Origin: Combretum micranthum
Lineage: Eukaryota; Streptophyta; Magnoliopsida; Myrtales; Combretaceae
Assembly: GCA_024138025.1 (NCBI GenBank)
Contig: JAMXBD010002233.1
Span: 1-64,000 of the forward strand
Direction: 5' to 3'
DNA: 64,000 bases
The notes beneath the pieces are model-generated. The model did not search any database, was not told where the DNA came from, and saw only the letters and a program-made list of their open reading frames with translations. Shown here one piece after another: positions 46,786-59,944 of this stretch (position 1 is the first letter of the stretch; each line of letters starts with the position of its first letter). Made by a program: the position numbers and the translations under genes.

Positions 46786-49700
46786 TCTTTCTGATTTTTG
46801 TTCCTTGTATTTATTTTACTCCAATTTTGTACTATTTGCTTCTTTTGGATTCAAAGACCTGATATTTATATAAATCACGATTAAGTACCGATTCCATATA
46901 ATTTCTATAAAATTAATAACAAATTTATCCAAATTAAACCAATGAATTATTGAGTAATATTCATCTTAACAAAAACCTAAAACAGATTGATATGGGATGC
47001 TATTGAAAATGGGCCTTTTAAAATTGAAGGAAAATTAGAAGTTGATTTACAGAAGATGATTAGAAAAAGACTGATTTAAACAAAAAAAAATTAAATTGTA
47101 GATTGAAAGAAAGTATTTTAATAGAATTTGTACATGTTCTTCGCGAAAGAAAATTGGGATGAGCTAGAAAGGACTTATGAGGGAATATCTAGAGTTAGAG
47201 ACACCAAAATAAGTTTATACGGTAAATTTGAAAATGCTTCCTAATAAATCTATTTATTAAATGCATAATAGATTTATTAATATTATAAATCCTCTAAGTG
47301 TGCTTGGGAAGAACTTTACTAATTTGGAAATTAATTCTAAACTTCTTATCTCACTTCCAAAAGATTGGGAAGCTAAGAGGATAGCTATAGAGGAAGCTCG
47401 AGATCTCGGTGCCTTATGTAAAGAAGAGCTTATTGATGTGCTCAAAACCCATGAGTTCATCAAGAAACAAAGCGAATAAGGTAACAAAAGGCTATTACCC
47501 CGAAAGCTACAAGACAAGACTCAAGTGATGAATAAGATGAAGATGAACAAGAAGATCTCATCTTGATGGCCAAAAAGTTGAGAAATTTATGAGGCCAAAG
47601 TTAAAGAAGATGGAGGATGATAGTAGCTCATCCAAGCACAAGAGAAAGGATGTGATCACATGCTACATTTGCCAAAAGCCAGGACATCAGTAGTAGTATT
47701 GCCCACAATAATTAAAAGGAGATTAAGGAGGAGAAGAAGAAGAAGGCTTACATGGCAACATGGAGCGATGGAGACTCATTTGACTCGGATGATGAAAAAT
47801 GTATGTTTCATGGCCTTAGATAATGAGGTATCATCTCTTTGTTCTCCTTCATATGGTGAATTGCATGTTATGTATGAAAAAGTATGTTGTAAATTATTAA
47901 AAGCTGAAAAAAGGAATAGCATGCTGAAACTTTTAATGACAGAAATTGGAGATCAATTAGATAATTTTCAGACTGAGTATGAAAAATTTAAATCTAAAAA
48001 AGAAAAACAAAAATAATGATTTAAAAGAAGTAAATGAGAAATTAAAAATTCAAAATGATCTGCTCGATATTGAAATTAAAACCATAAATGACCATAATAT
48101 TGCATGTGGTGATAACTGTAGTAATGGGATAATTAAAGAGCCAGAAATTTTGAAAAATGAAAATAAAATTAAAAACCAACTTGAATGATTCAAATGCCAC
48201 AATAGCCAAGTTTACAAATGGAAAGAAAAATTTAAACACACTTCTTGGGAGCCAAAAGTGTGATGCAAACAGATTTGGAATTGGCTATAGTGGACAAAAT
48301 AATTGCAAGTCCTTCAAAACAAAATTTGTTAAAGCTACCCATGGGACATGTAATTATTATGGTAAAAATAGTCATATCGAACATAACTGTGTAATAAGAA
48401 AATCTATGAATTTAAATCATCGAAGTAAGCTTGTTTAGGTTCCAAAAAGAGAAGTTTTTGTACAACTTAACCAAAAAGGACCCAAATTAAAATGGGTACC
48501 AAAGAAGTAATGATTTGTTTTGCAGAAATCCTCAGGGGGAAGCAACAAATGGTACTTGGACAGTGGTTGCTCTAGACATATGATAGGAAATGTGTCCAAG
48601 TTCACATCACTTAACTTGAAGGATCATGGGAGTGTTACCTTTGGAGATAATAGAACATCTACAGTCCTAGATGAAGGTAACATTCTCATTAATCAAGATT
48701 TAATTATTAAAAATGTTTTGCTTGTTGATAATTTAAAACATAATTTGTTGAGTATTAGTCAATTGTGTGACAATAGATCTAAGAATAACGTTTTCTGCTA
48801 AAAAATGTTCTATTGAAAGAATTGACAATAACCAAGCATGTTTTGAAGGATATAGACAAGGAGATATTTACAAAATCAATTTAGATGACTTTAAATCTTC
48901 AAATGAAACTTGTCTATGTTCTGAAAATGATAATAGTTAGCTATAGTATAGAAAACTAGAACATGCTAGCATTGACATCATTTCAAAACTTGTTAAAAAG
49001 GATCTTGTCAAAGATTTACCAAAGTTAAAATTTCAAAAGGACAAGATCTGCTATGCATGTTAAAAGGGAAAGCAAACTAAGACTTCTTTTAAGTCTAAGG
49101 ATGCTATCCCCACATCTAGGCCATTACAACTATTGTATATGGATTTTTTTGGTCCTACCCAAACCTTAAGTTTGGAAGTAAAGAACTACACTTTGGTTAT
49201 TGTTAATGATTTTACTTGGTACACATGGACTTTTTTCCTTACATTTACAGAAAAAACCAATCTAGTCTTTTCTAGATATTGCAAGAAAGTCTAAAATGAA
49301 AAAGGTCTTAACGTTGTTACAATTCCAAGTAATCATGGGGAGAATTTAAAAATCATGAATTGGAAAATTTTTGCAATAATTATGGTATTGAACACACATT
49401 TCTAGCTCTTAGAACTTCACAACAAAATGATGTAGCCGAAAGGAAAAACAAAACATTAATCGAAATGGCTACAACCATGTTGTGTGAAAATAGTTTTCTA
49501 AAATATATTTGGGTTGAAGCCGTGAATATAGCATGTTATATTTAAAATAGAGTTTTTATAAGGCCAATTTTAAAGAAAACGCCCTATGAACTTTGGAAAG
49601 GCAAAAGACCTAACTTATCATATTTTCATCTTGTTAGTACAAAGTGTTATATCTTAAATGATGGCAGAGAAAAATTGGCTAAATTCGACTCTAAAAGTGA

Positions 49701-51568
49701 TAAAGGAATTTTCTTAGGATATTCTTCAACAAGTAAAGCTTATAGTGTTTTTAACAAAAGAACTTTAGTTGTTGAAGAATCAATTCATGTTGTATTTGAT
49801 GACTCTTTGTTTGATGTTTGCTCATATGATGATGCTGATGGTGTATGTATTGATTTAAATAGAATTTCTCTTGAAAATAACAACAAAGAAGTTAATGAAC
49901 AAAGACTGAATGTTGATATGCATGAATATGATAATAATGATCTACCTAAGGAATGGAAATATGCTAAATCACATCCTAAATATTTTATAATTGGAGAACC
50001 TTCTAAATGTGTTCAAACAAGATCATCTTTAAGGAATCTAAGCAATCTGGTTTAGTAAAAAGAAATAAGGCTAGATTGGTTGCTAAAGGTTATAATAAAA
50101 AAGAAGGAATTGATTTTGGTGAGACCTTTGCTCCAGTTGCTCGACTAGAATCTCTTCAAATACTTTTGACATTTGTTGTTTATAAGAACTTTACTCTTTT
50201 TTCAAATGGATGTCAAAAGTGCTTTTCTAAATGGTTTTATAAAAGAAGAAATCTATGTAGAGCAACTACCGGGTTTTAAAAATAATGAATTTATCAATCA
50301 TGTTTTAAGTTAAACAAAGCTCTTTATGGACTAAAGCAAGCTCCTAAAGCTTGGTATGAAAAACTCAATAGCTTCCTGTTAAACAACGGTTTTTCAAGAG
50401 GAAAAGTTGATACAGTTTTATTTATTAAAAATCACAAATCTGATACATTGATTATGCAAATCTATATTGATGACATTGTATTTGGAGCTACAAAAATGAG
50501 TCTTATAAAAGATATTGCTGAATCCATGAAAAATGAATTTTGAAATGAGTATGATGAGGGAACTCAATTATTTTCTTAGTCTGCAAATCAAACAAACTGA
50601 AAATGGAACCTTTATCAATCAAGCTAAATATACAAGAGATTTGTTAAAAAGGCTCAAAATGGATAATTGCAAATCAAAACCAACACTTATGTGTACAAGT
50701 ATTAAGTTTGATAAAGATGAAAAAGGTAAAAATATTTCTGAAAAGATGTATAGAGGCATGAGAGGCAGTTTATTATATTGACAGCTTCTAGGCTTGACAT
50801 CATATTCTCTGTATGTGTATGTGCACAATTTCAATCATGTCCAAAGAATTACACTAGAATACGGTGAAACGCATTTTCAAGTATCTTGCACGCGCAGTTG
50901 AAATTGCCTTATGGTATCCAAAAATTATTTCTTTTAATCTAATTGGATACTCTGATTTTGACTTTACCGGAAGCAAAGTAGATAGGAAAAATCACAAGCG
51001 GTACATGCCAGTTTCTTAAAAATTCTTTAATATCTTGGTACTCTAAAATGCAAAACTCAATTGCACTCTCAATTGCTAAAGTTTAATATATTGCAGCTAG
51101 AAGTTGTTGTGCATCGATTTTATGGATAAAACTAACTTTGCTTGATTATGGTTTAATTTTTGAAAATGTTCTAATTCTTTGTGATAATACAAGTGTTATA
51201 AATTTGACTAAAAATCCGATCCAACACTCAATGACTAAGCATATTAAAATTAGACATTATTTCATTAGAGATCATGTCCTAAACAAAGATATTAGCTTGG
51301 AATTTATTGATACAAACAATCAGATCGCTGATATTTTTACTAAACCCTTGAGTGAGGATTATTTTTGCACTTTAAGAAGAGAATTGAGAATGATCAAGCA
51401 AGATGAGTGCTAAGTATTATTGTACCAAGTTGACATAGAACAGAAGTTTGAGCTAAATATGATATATGCCTAAGAATATGGTCTGTGCTTGTATTGGATT
51501 TGTTTATGTGCTAATATGTGATAATCTGGTTTGATTACTGCATATTCGTGAAGATAAGTGCTTTGATG

Positions 51569-52390
51569 TGTTGACGTATGATATGAACCACGCTAATCTA
51601 CCCAATACCAATACGTTTGATTTTAATTCCCAAGATCGTTCGTGTTTGTATGGTAACCGTGATCCGTTATCTATAGAGAGACAAGAACCTTGGTATCAAG
51701 TGAAGATGCCACAATCGAATATGGAAGGTTCGATTGATAAGTCGAAAAGTTGAATGCCACGGATTAGATCCGATAAGTTGAGAAAAAGTTCACTTAAGAA
51801 CCTAAGAGAAATACTCTCAGTTTTCATTCACAATAATCTGGTTTTTGTTTCATACAACCAAAGGACATATATAACAAAGTAAAGGCAAATCAAAAGACAT
51901 AAACAAGAAATTAAATTGTCAATTAATAAAAGTTGGTGGCCTCTAATTTGTAAATAAAAATTAGAGAGCAACATCCAGTCTTTCGGCCGACGGCTTAAGT
52001 CCTTATGCCACCGGTGTAACCTTTAAGGCCGATGACATTGCGCCGGTGTTCCACATAGGCTGGCCGTAGAGAACGTTTTCAAAGCCGGCTTGTTTGTTTA
52101 AAGGCCGGCAGCCTATAATGAAAGCTGGCGGCTTTCCTTGCTAGCTTTGATCCAATTTGCTTCAAACTTGTTCTGATCCATTCTCGAGCTTGCCTTAATA
52201 ATGTTGATTAGCTTAGATTCATTCTAGATGATTTGAAATTGTGTCTCCTCCTCTTAAATCTTTTGTATCAACCCGTTGATCACTTCCTTGAATCTTTTAG
52301 CTTAGGTCCTTAAAGTCGGTCTAGGTGGCATCACAATTGGATCTACTCTTGGTCTTCTTGCCACGACTCCATCAACGTATCTGCTATATA
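51569..52390. mobile_element. Solo LTR after copia 3 pol
   Basis: Starts TGTTGACGTATGA and ends GCTATATA (canonical CA now TA). It is flanked by exact five-base repeats TGATG (51564-51568 and 52391-52395). It carries no coding sequence. A GCCGGC-rich patch lies at 51983-52130. Orientation is not certain. Confidence 0.65.
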
Positions 52391-52399
52391 TGATGCAAA

Positions 52400-52850
52400 T
52401 GTGGTGAAGTCCTATTGTGTGTAGGCATTGTGGTGTGAAGTCCTCAAGTGTTGAGGCACTTGTGGTGAAGTCCTATATGTGAATAGGCAAATTGGTGAAG
52501 TTCTACATGGATGTAGGCAAGTGGTGAAGTCTTATGTAAGCATAAGCATGTGTGTGATGTCTTATTGGTGTAGATGCATTTGTGGTGAAGTCCTATCTAT
52601 GTATAGACAAATGTGGTGAAGTCCTATGTGGGCGTAGGCAAGTGGTGAAGTCCTATCTGAATATATGCAAGTATGGTAAAGTCCTATATGAGTATAAGCA
52701 GCCGGTGAAGTCTTATGTGAGCATAGACATGTATGGCGAAGTCCTATCTAAGTATAGGCAAGTGTGGTTAAGTCCTATCCTAGTATAGGCAAGTGGTGTG
52801 AAGTCTTACATAGGTGCAGGTAAGTGTGGAGTCCTTTGTCAAGGCATTTG
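52400..52850 (+). repeat. ~30-bp minisatellite in copia 3 3' untranslated region
   Basis: About 14 imperfect units built on GTGGTGAAGTCCTAT plus a variable part ending TAGGCAA. The reading frame across it (52582-52788) is repeat-derived. It lies between pol and the polypurine tract, where SIRE-type elements often have variable non-coding DNA. Confidence 0.88.
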
Positions 52851-53118
52851 TGAAGTGCTTTGTTGAGGCATTTGCTCGAGCTGATTTTTTTTTGTTATCT
52901 GTGCATTTTTCTTCGTTTGTTAATATTAAATCCATTCTAGTATTGTTTTTGATGAGTACAAAGGGGGAGAAAGTGGATGCACAATTAACATTATGCATGA
53001 AGTATGGTTTGATAGGGGGCGAAAATGATATATTAAGTGTAATTTGTACCTGAATGCTTAATTGAAGGGGAGTATGCTGTAGTGAATATGAATCAATTGT
53101 GCATAAATTATCCTCATA

Positions 53119-53131
53119 AAAAAGGGGGAGT
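53119..53131 (+). other. Polypurine tract of copia 3
   Basis: AAAAAAGGGGGAG immediately before the 3' LTR. It is the expected plus-strand primer. Confidence 0.8.
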
Positions 53132-53132
53132 T

Positions 53133-53855
53133 TTTTGAAGTTGAGAGTTCAATGTGAATTTTGATGAGACAATTTAATGCATAATCAACTATTAATTTGT
53201 TATAAATTATGCTTAATTAGTCAAATATATATATATATATGCATGCTTTGTGCATGTTTGTGCAAGCTTTTTGTAGGTTTTAACAAAAGCAAGAACTATT
53301 GAGGGCAAGCCATAGCTAGGAGCATTAAGGGTCACGTCGAGATCTCAACATATTGAAGTTTAGGCCGTGATAGTTCAATTTTGAAGCTTAACAAAGCACG
53401 CGTATAGAAGGCTGTCGAGGGCAAAGTTTGGGCGCAATGAAGAGAGGCATGACAGATATGTGAGGTGCGATAGTTTAAAGTTTGAAGCTGATGTGGTAAG
53501 AAAAGAGCTATTAAAACACATTTAATGTTTGGCAGATTATAAACGTTGTGTCTAATAAACTTTTGAATTTTAAATGCTATTTATATACAAAGTCCAAAAG
53601 ATATAAAAAAAAGAACAAACTGTTAAACTCTTTTATGAACTAATTATTGTGATTAAATAAATTCATTTTCTTTGTTCTCTTCTACATAATACTTGCAAAT
53701 ATTAAGAGAGAGAAAATTTACTCTAGTGCTTAGCTCTTATTTATTATTATCCATATAAAAGTACTCAGAGAGAGAGAGAAAATTTATTATATCTTGTGGG
53801 TGTAATATTGCTCGTTCCGAGTCGACTCTTTGATATTAATATAATGGTGGTAAAG
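53133..53855 (+). repeat. 3' LTR of copia 3, first part
   Basis: Matches 44298 onward, starting TTTTGAAGTTGAGAG (TG lost). It stops at TAAAG, where a gypsy LTR is inserted. Confidence 0.88.
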
Positions 53856-55325
53856 TGATATGGAATTTTCAGTCACAATCAATCAAATTAAATTTAAAAC
53901 CCTATTCTTACTATGTGACTAATCCTAGGTAAGCATACTTGTCGATTATAATACCGGTGTAGGCACAGGAGTCGTTCCACCAGGATTTATAACTACTAGT
54001 AGTTACCTTAATTCTACTATCTAGCTTATCTAATTTGAGTCATCTTAATATATCTAAGAAACTAATTAATTAATTAACCCTAGCAAAATTAAGTGTCAAC
54101 GCTTCTAAGAATATCAGATCACAAAACTAACCCTAATCTTGATTCACCACTAACCCTATGTCCAATTCATTACAAAACATTTATTAAAGGTTGCTCACGT
54201 TCTTGAACTGTAGGAATCCCTAATTTCATCAATCTCTCTTTCAAGATAATTGAATTCTAACCTTATATGCCTAATGGAAATTTCTTTTATCAATAGATGC
54301 ATGCAAAATTGAATTAAAGATCATGATTCCTTCGAAAGATTCAATCTTTATGAAGAAAGTTCATGCGATCTATGTCTATAGTTACATTCAAACTTTACTA
54401 TTCATGCTAGATCTATCTTATCAATCGATCCATCTGTTAAATCAACAAGAATCAAACGATGAATGTAATACTGCACACATATTAATTCAAAGAACAATCA
54501 AAGCACATGAATAGATTTAAGAAAAACATTAATTTCCATTAACAAAATAATCCAATCTCTACATTAGAGTTAGAGTTTCTCAAGACCTAGGGTAAAAAAA
54601 ATGTATTTTTTCATAGATTAAGAAATACAATGATAGAATATGGAAAAATAGTAAAGAGTTATGATTACAACCCTTAAAGATTAAGTCTTGTAATGTCCAA
54701 TAAGCCCTTGCATTTCTTCACTGTTAAATACCTATTTTTTCTCTCTAGGGTTCATAAAAAGGAAGAAGGATTTATGATATAGACAGGTTAAGGCTGCTAT
54801 TTATAAGAAAAGGGAAATTGTTTTCTGCACGACCATCTTACACCGCCTGTGTTCGAGGCCGTGTAGGATGAAAATTGGTGAATTTTCATGACTGGAAGAA
54901 GAAGGCCATCTAGTACACTGGTGGCTTTGAAATTTACATCGCTGCCCTTGAGGTCGCTAGCCTTGAGCCGGCTTTCATTAAAAATTGCTCCTACCCATTT
55001 TTTATTATCTACACAAGCATCCTACATGGCTTATATATCTCGTTTTGTACTTTAAAAATGCTTGCTTATCATTTTTTATCTCCAACATCAGTGTTCTACA
55101 CAACTTATGTAGAACGCCGTGTCTATTATAAATCTTCCCTTTTTCTGTTTCTTTATCAAAATCTCATTTAATGCATCTAAAAATCTTCATTAAGCTCAAA
55201 ATCTTCCTTTAACCTTGAATTAACATTTTATCCATATGGGTATCCTTTCCTTACTAGTTTACACAAACTTATATAATATCATATTGAAAAAACTGTGAAT
55301 AATAAAGGCCTTTAGACATTTATCA
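53856..55325 (-). mobile_element. Solo gypsy LTR (family G3) inside copia 3 3' LTR
   Basis: TGATATGGAATTTTC to CATTTATCA, 1470 bp, flanked by TAAAG (53851-53855) and TGAAG (55326-55330). The uninterrupted copia LTR at 44.99 kb reads GATGAAGACCTC at this spot. It is the reverse complement of the LTR at 40951-42371, with substitutions. No internal domain accompanies it, so it is a solo LTR. Confidence 0.85.
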
Positions 55326-55571
55326 TGAAGACCTCAAAAGAGGTAATTGGTGGATCGTGGAGAGTGGATAAAGGGTCAAACTCCACGTTAAAATCTGGTG
55401 GATTGATTTTTCCTCTATCTCTCTCTTCTTTTTACGCATTCCAATTTAGTAATTTATCCACTACAAATCCTTTTAATTTTTTTAATCTGCTAATTTCAAA
55501 AGTTATTATTTCTATTTTTTGAGCAGATACTCAATTCACCCCCTCTCTTAAGTATTCCTAGTATCTTTTCA
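55326..55571 (+). repeat. 3' LTR of copia 3, second part
   Basis: Resumes the match at TGAAGACCTCAAAAGAG and ends TATCTTTTCA, followed by CTTAT. Confidence 0.88.
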
Positions 55572-55576
55572 CTTAT

Positions 55577-58430
55577 AAAACCATGTCATTGATTATAAAA
55601 TTTTGACCTACTAATTATATATGCAAATCTTAGATTTATTGTCAAAACGGTAGGTTCAATGTGATTTTGATGAGAAAACACATTACATAATAATTCATTT
55701 GTTAAAGTTAAGTTACACTTAATTAAGCAAAATTATGTGTAATTTTTTTTTTGGAAGTTTATAAGGCTCCTATGTATAGTGGTTTGAATTAGTTTAGAAT
55801 GATCCAAACATGTGCAAAGCTTTGTAATGTTGTTGCTGTAGGATAGCTCAATCGGTCCAAACCACTTGATGTTAATGGACATGATTTTCCCAGTAGTCCA
55901 TACCACTTTATAAAGACTTCAGTCCATGAAATTAATTTGCCTATAATGAGGGGTAAGGAATGTCATTTATTAAAAAATAAGAGAGTGGTATGGTCTCTCC
56001 TTAAAAGACCTAGGAGGCCTATTATGTATAACCACCCATCCCTTATTGTAATGTATTTTGTGTACTCATAGCTCCTCAAATCTCTACAAGCCCTAAAGTT
56101 CTCTTTGTTAGAAACTTTATGGAAGAATTAACAAGAGATCAATGTGAGTTTTCCTCTTGTTCTTTTATGATTTATAAGCGAGCAATAACACTGAGAGACA
56201 AGGCCTACAATTATCAAGTGTTGAAAGCGGTTATGTTTTGGTTGAATGGGAGAATTTATAGCAATTTCAATTGGATTTTGTGATAAGCATCATATAACAT
56301 GTTTCGTTGTATTTAAGATCAAAATGGTTTGATTTGTGGGGTATAATGATGAACACTTGGTCGTTAGGTTGTAGGTTGTGAAGGAGAAAAAAAGAAATCG
56401 TTTGATTTCACATAAGTTGTTTATGAATTGTGGTTTTTGATCATTTTTCATGATTTTAGAGGTTAGAGCAAGGTTGTTAATACGAATTGAAGCATTAATA
56501 GAAGAAAATGTAGGAGATTGAGTTACAAAAAAAAAAGGGTGGGGGGGGTGGGGAGGGAAGGGGAAGGAAGTTTGAAGGAAATTTGTATTGTAGAAATTGC
56601 AGTTTGTACTAGCTAGCCAGTCTTGTTGAAAGTAGGGCAGACTAGTTGTGTGTACTAGCTCTTTGGTACAAACATACCACTTAGCTGACATGCTCTGAAT
56701 GGGCATAATAGCCCTTGATATACCGATTTACCGATACAGGATATACCAGCTAGTTGGTATTAAGCATTACGTCATGTTTTTAAATAAGTCTTTTCCGACC
56801 ATGTGAATCTCTTTTCATTTGTTTAACTAATGTAAACCTTTTTTTCATTGAATTAACGTCTTTAGTATATGTATGATAATTAAATAGCTTAAACATTATA
56901 TATAGTTTAGCAACCTTACAGATCTTAGATGTAGGTATCTTTCTAGATTAGTTAGTGTTGAGTTTAATGCGTTCTTGTTATTAGGTATTCCTAATTGTAG
57001 TGTTTGATTTCATTCTCAATTGTCAGTTCATGTACTTAAGACTTTGTTCGATGATGGTGCTCGTTAGGTAGCAACTTGTAGTCAAACTAATTGATATCTA
57101 GCTATAATTTGTTTTGTTGGTTATGCTTGGCTTGGTTTGGTTTAGTGGATTAGGAGTACTGGTGATGCTAAAGCGACACTCCGATGATCCTTATGTGGTG
57201 TTATCCTTACGTGAAGTTGCACTTGGAAAGGATACAGGTAGATTTAGGAGAGTTGGTTTTGGAATTGGATGTTGGGGAGTATGTAACATTATATACTTAA
57301 ATAAAAATATTTATACGGCTTCTAGAGCCATGAGTTACTCTAAGTTTAGAATTATTTGATAATAATCCTAGACCGTGCTGGGTGAACGGTTAAGATGAAA
57401 GATAAAAATTTGTGCTTGTTGCATCTATTGTCATATTGCTTGCAAGTTTGGACTATGGTTTGAACATGCACATGTGAATGTGGTTTTGACATACTGGGCT
57501 TCAGTTTAACTCTTTTTACTCTTTTAAGAGCAGGTGATGAACCAGTGGTATTTGATTTAACCGGTTATGATGTTTATGTGAGTTATAGAGAAGACGATAG
57601 CGGAGTCAACTTTCTGACCGATTACTAGATGAACAATAGCTTAAGCTAGATAGAGTTATGGGCTTTTGAAACTTTATTATTTTTAATGGTTTAGCTATTT
57701 TGTAAGACTTTTTATATGATGTTTTTAGACTAAGTTCAAGGTCATGCTTAATTTATGCCAATTGACTACATGAAGTTTTATTATTAAACTTAATGAATTT
57801 GATGGGACCTTGTGATTTTGGAGTTATCATTGGATCTATGGTAAAATAAGTAGGTTTTAAGCCTTAATGTGTCCACTTTTGATAATGACATGTAGCGATC
57901 TGCCAACACATTAAATTGGGACAATACACTAGGTTCAACAAAAATTCAACATGGTTGACTAAGTGCTAGCTTAAATCAACTAGGTGAGCGCTATTCTAGA
58001 CCATGTTGATAAGGGTATCAATAACTCAATCAAGTTTGATGAGTGAAGATTTAGGTCAAACTCGCCTACATCTCTGTTAGTCTAACTTCTGCAAAATAAA
58101 ATTTCTCAAAAAAAAAAAAAAAAATTCTACAAATAAAAGGAACTATATTTATTTCTTTTTTTGTCATTTTTACTTTTTATTTCACTTTCCTTGTTGATTA
58201 ATTTCCTCTTCTATTTACCTATTTTTTAGTCTATATGATCCTATTGTATGTACAAATAAGCAAAGCTTGTATATATAAATAACTGAATGGAAAATATTAT
58301 AGGATTGTGATTTTACTCCTATTTGGTCTAGCTTTCTTGTATTTTTGGTTCCTTATACAATTAGGAAGTCAAAATTCACTTATAATTACAGTTTGGTTAT
58401 ACATAATCAAGAAATTGTAGTTTTAAATCT
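55577..58430. other. Decayed LTR-like sequence, no gene seen
   Basis: 55645-55745 (TGTCAAAACGGTAGGTTCAATGTG...) resembles a diverged start of the copia 3 LTR. 57480-57930 has wording like a gypsy LTR 3' part (CAGGTGATGAACCAGTGG near 57531). A G-rich tract is at 56536-56572, an A-run near 58110. A plus frame at 57114-57359 has no recognised domain. Confidence 0.45.
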
Positions 58431-58433
58431 AAT

Positions 58434-58833
58434 GTTGTGTTTGGCAATATGAAAAGATGGAAGTAGTAGAAAGTTATGGAAACAAAAAGAAAAGGAAAAT
58501 AGAAGAAAAGAAATTGAAGGAAAAAAATTTTACTTGTGTTTGGATATTAAAAGTAGAAATAGATGGAAGTAAAGAAATAATTATTAAAATACCCTCAATT
58601 ATTTTTCTATTCCTCCACTTTTAACGACATATTTATCATTTTACTCCTCTTTCACTCCTTTCCTTCCATTTCTCTCCGAATTTGGAGAAAGAACTTTGAG
58701 CTGCCACATTGGAAAATTTTCATCCATCTTCATCAGCTTTCATCGATCATTAAAAAGCCAGACATAAATTTTCCTTTAATTTCCGCAGGCTTTTCTTTTT
58801 TCCCTTAAGTTTCCGCTATTGCCAAACACTGCA
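58434..58833. mobile_element. hAT-like MITE
   Basis: GTGTTTGGCAATA at the left edge is a perfect inverted match to TATTGCCAAACAC at the right. It is about 400 bp, non-coding. The right end CACTG fits a hAT-type CAGTGTTTGGCAA terminus; the left end has lost CA. A clean 8-bp target duplication was not found. Confidence 0.7.
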
Positions 58834-58859
58834 TAAGTTTGGCCATGATTTCTAATTGA

Positions 58860-59907
58860 TGGTGTTTGACATCACGAGCAATTCTCAAGGATCACATCAG
58901 GTTTCTAATCAATGGCGTTGGGATCAAGAACAAACCACAATCCATCGCACTAAATGTCGAATGGAGCCATTGATAGGATGGCTATTGACTTTCATTTGGG
59001 CAAAGCATCTAAGCCACTCTCCAGAGCCAGAGATTAACGCAGAGCTCACAACATGGTGGAGTTTTTTTTATTTTATTTTTTCTACTCATTTCATCAGCAC
59101 TCACAAGGTCAACACTGGATATAGATGGAAGTTTCCATCTTCTTTGGGATTTGTCAGCCTAGTTTTATGGAGCTTCGGGAGTTTTAGATGAACAAAAACA
59201 TACACATGTACATTGACATATCTCAAGTAGGAAGCATTTTTTCAGATGACTTTTTCGAGTGGCTGCATATCCCCATCCCAGAAAAAGGATTATCATTCCA
59301 GAGAAAGAAACAGGATTCAAATGCTAAACCCACATACATTTTTCCAATGAAACATAGAATGTGATATGGATGAAAGCCAAATGAAGCAACTTTGCCATGT
59401 TGGCATGCTAAGGTTAAGCTCACATTTTATCATAAAACCAAAAACTGATCCAGCCTCCAGGACTACTGCCTTTCCTTTTTGCACTGTTCAGGACTGCTGC
59501 TTAAATGAATTCAAAAAGCATCGCAGGAGTGCAAATTATCTCAACAGATAAATGCTTAGTTGCTTACTATCTTACACAACTCAAAAAAGAAATTCAACAT
59601 TTGCTGCAGTTCCTAGCAAATGGTAAATCTAAGTCTGAGAGTCTTCTGCAGCAAAGTACTATAAAGGCATTGAAATACCTGCAATATCAACAAAATAGAA
59701 GATCACTATAGATAACTGTATTTACTGCCAAATGAAGAAAATTCCATGCAAAGATAATTGGAAAAGGAAGGCATCAAAACCCATAAGTCATTCACGACTA
59801 TTTGCAATTTATTAAGCTTTATCTGCCAAATAGAATCCTAGTGATCCACAAAAAGTTGTAGGTTAATCCCTAACAGGAAAAAATAGAAACTTACCCAAAA
59901 ACCGAGA

Positions 59908-59944
<37 letters not shown>

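Larger units (their letters stand above)
45429..46985 (-). mobile_element. LTR insertion in copia 3 gag
   Basis: Begins near TGGGTGTCGAATCC and ends near AACAAAAACCTAAAACA, and gag reading resumes after it. GGATCGTCTCCACAGGGAC near 45501 is the word found near the 3' end of Athila/Tat LTRs, here read on the minus side. Flanks AATTG/GATTG are only a partial target duplication, so ends are uncertain by a few bases. It contains the 15-bp minisatellite and GGCCGGC patch listed separately. No pol domain is inside. Confidence 0.65.
45313..51413 (+). pseudogene. Copia 3 gag-pol, decayed and interrupted
   Basis: Gag starts at ATG 45313 (MPANTLEFLERQAMNITPLL, then NGGNYPYWKYRMKNIF), is cut by an LTR, and resumes near 46987 (IWDAIENGPFKIE). 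The SIRE-type gag core RFINIINPLSVLGKNFTNLE is at 47267-47326. Knuckles CYICQKPGHQ (about 47660) and CNYYGKNSHIEHNC (about 48351) follow. The protease WYLDSGCSRHMIG is at 48551-48589. Integrase includes GIEHTFLALRTSQQNDVAER at 49384-49443. RT includes [20 protein letters not shown] (about 50070-50130) and YIDDIVFGA at about 50465-50491. RNase H ends HIKIRHYFIRDHV...TKPLSEDYF with TAA at 51411-51413. Stops and frameshifts are scattered; several stretches of 80-130 codons stay open. Confidence 0.88.
44298..55571 (+). mobile_element. SIRE/Maximus-like Ty1/copia element 3, with three LTR insertions
   Basis: The LTR at 44298-45252 (955 bp) recurs at 53133-53855 plus 55326-55571, split by a gypsy LTR. 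A primer-site-like TGGTATAAGAG lies two bases after the 5' LTR, and AAAAAAGGGGGAG precedes the 3' LTR. Flanking five bases ATTAT (44293-44297) and CTTAT (55572-55576) are a near-perfect target duplication. The coding order is gag, protease, integrase, RT, RNase H with SIRE-type motifs. Other LTR insertions sit in gag (45429-46985) and after pol (51569-52390). The whole unit spans 11.3 kb, of which about 3.8 kb is later insertion. Confidence 0.9.

Noticed and set aside
46341..52850. CRISPR-like repeat spacing in the tandem arrays
   Set aside because: Units are contiguous minisatellites without unique spacers, in a plant nuclear context.
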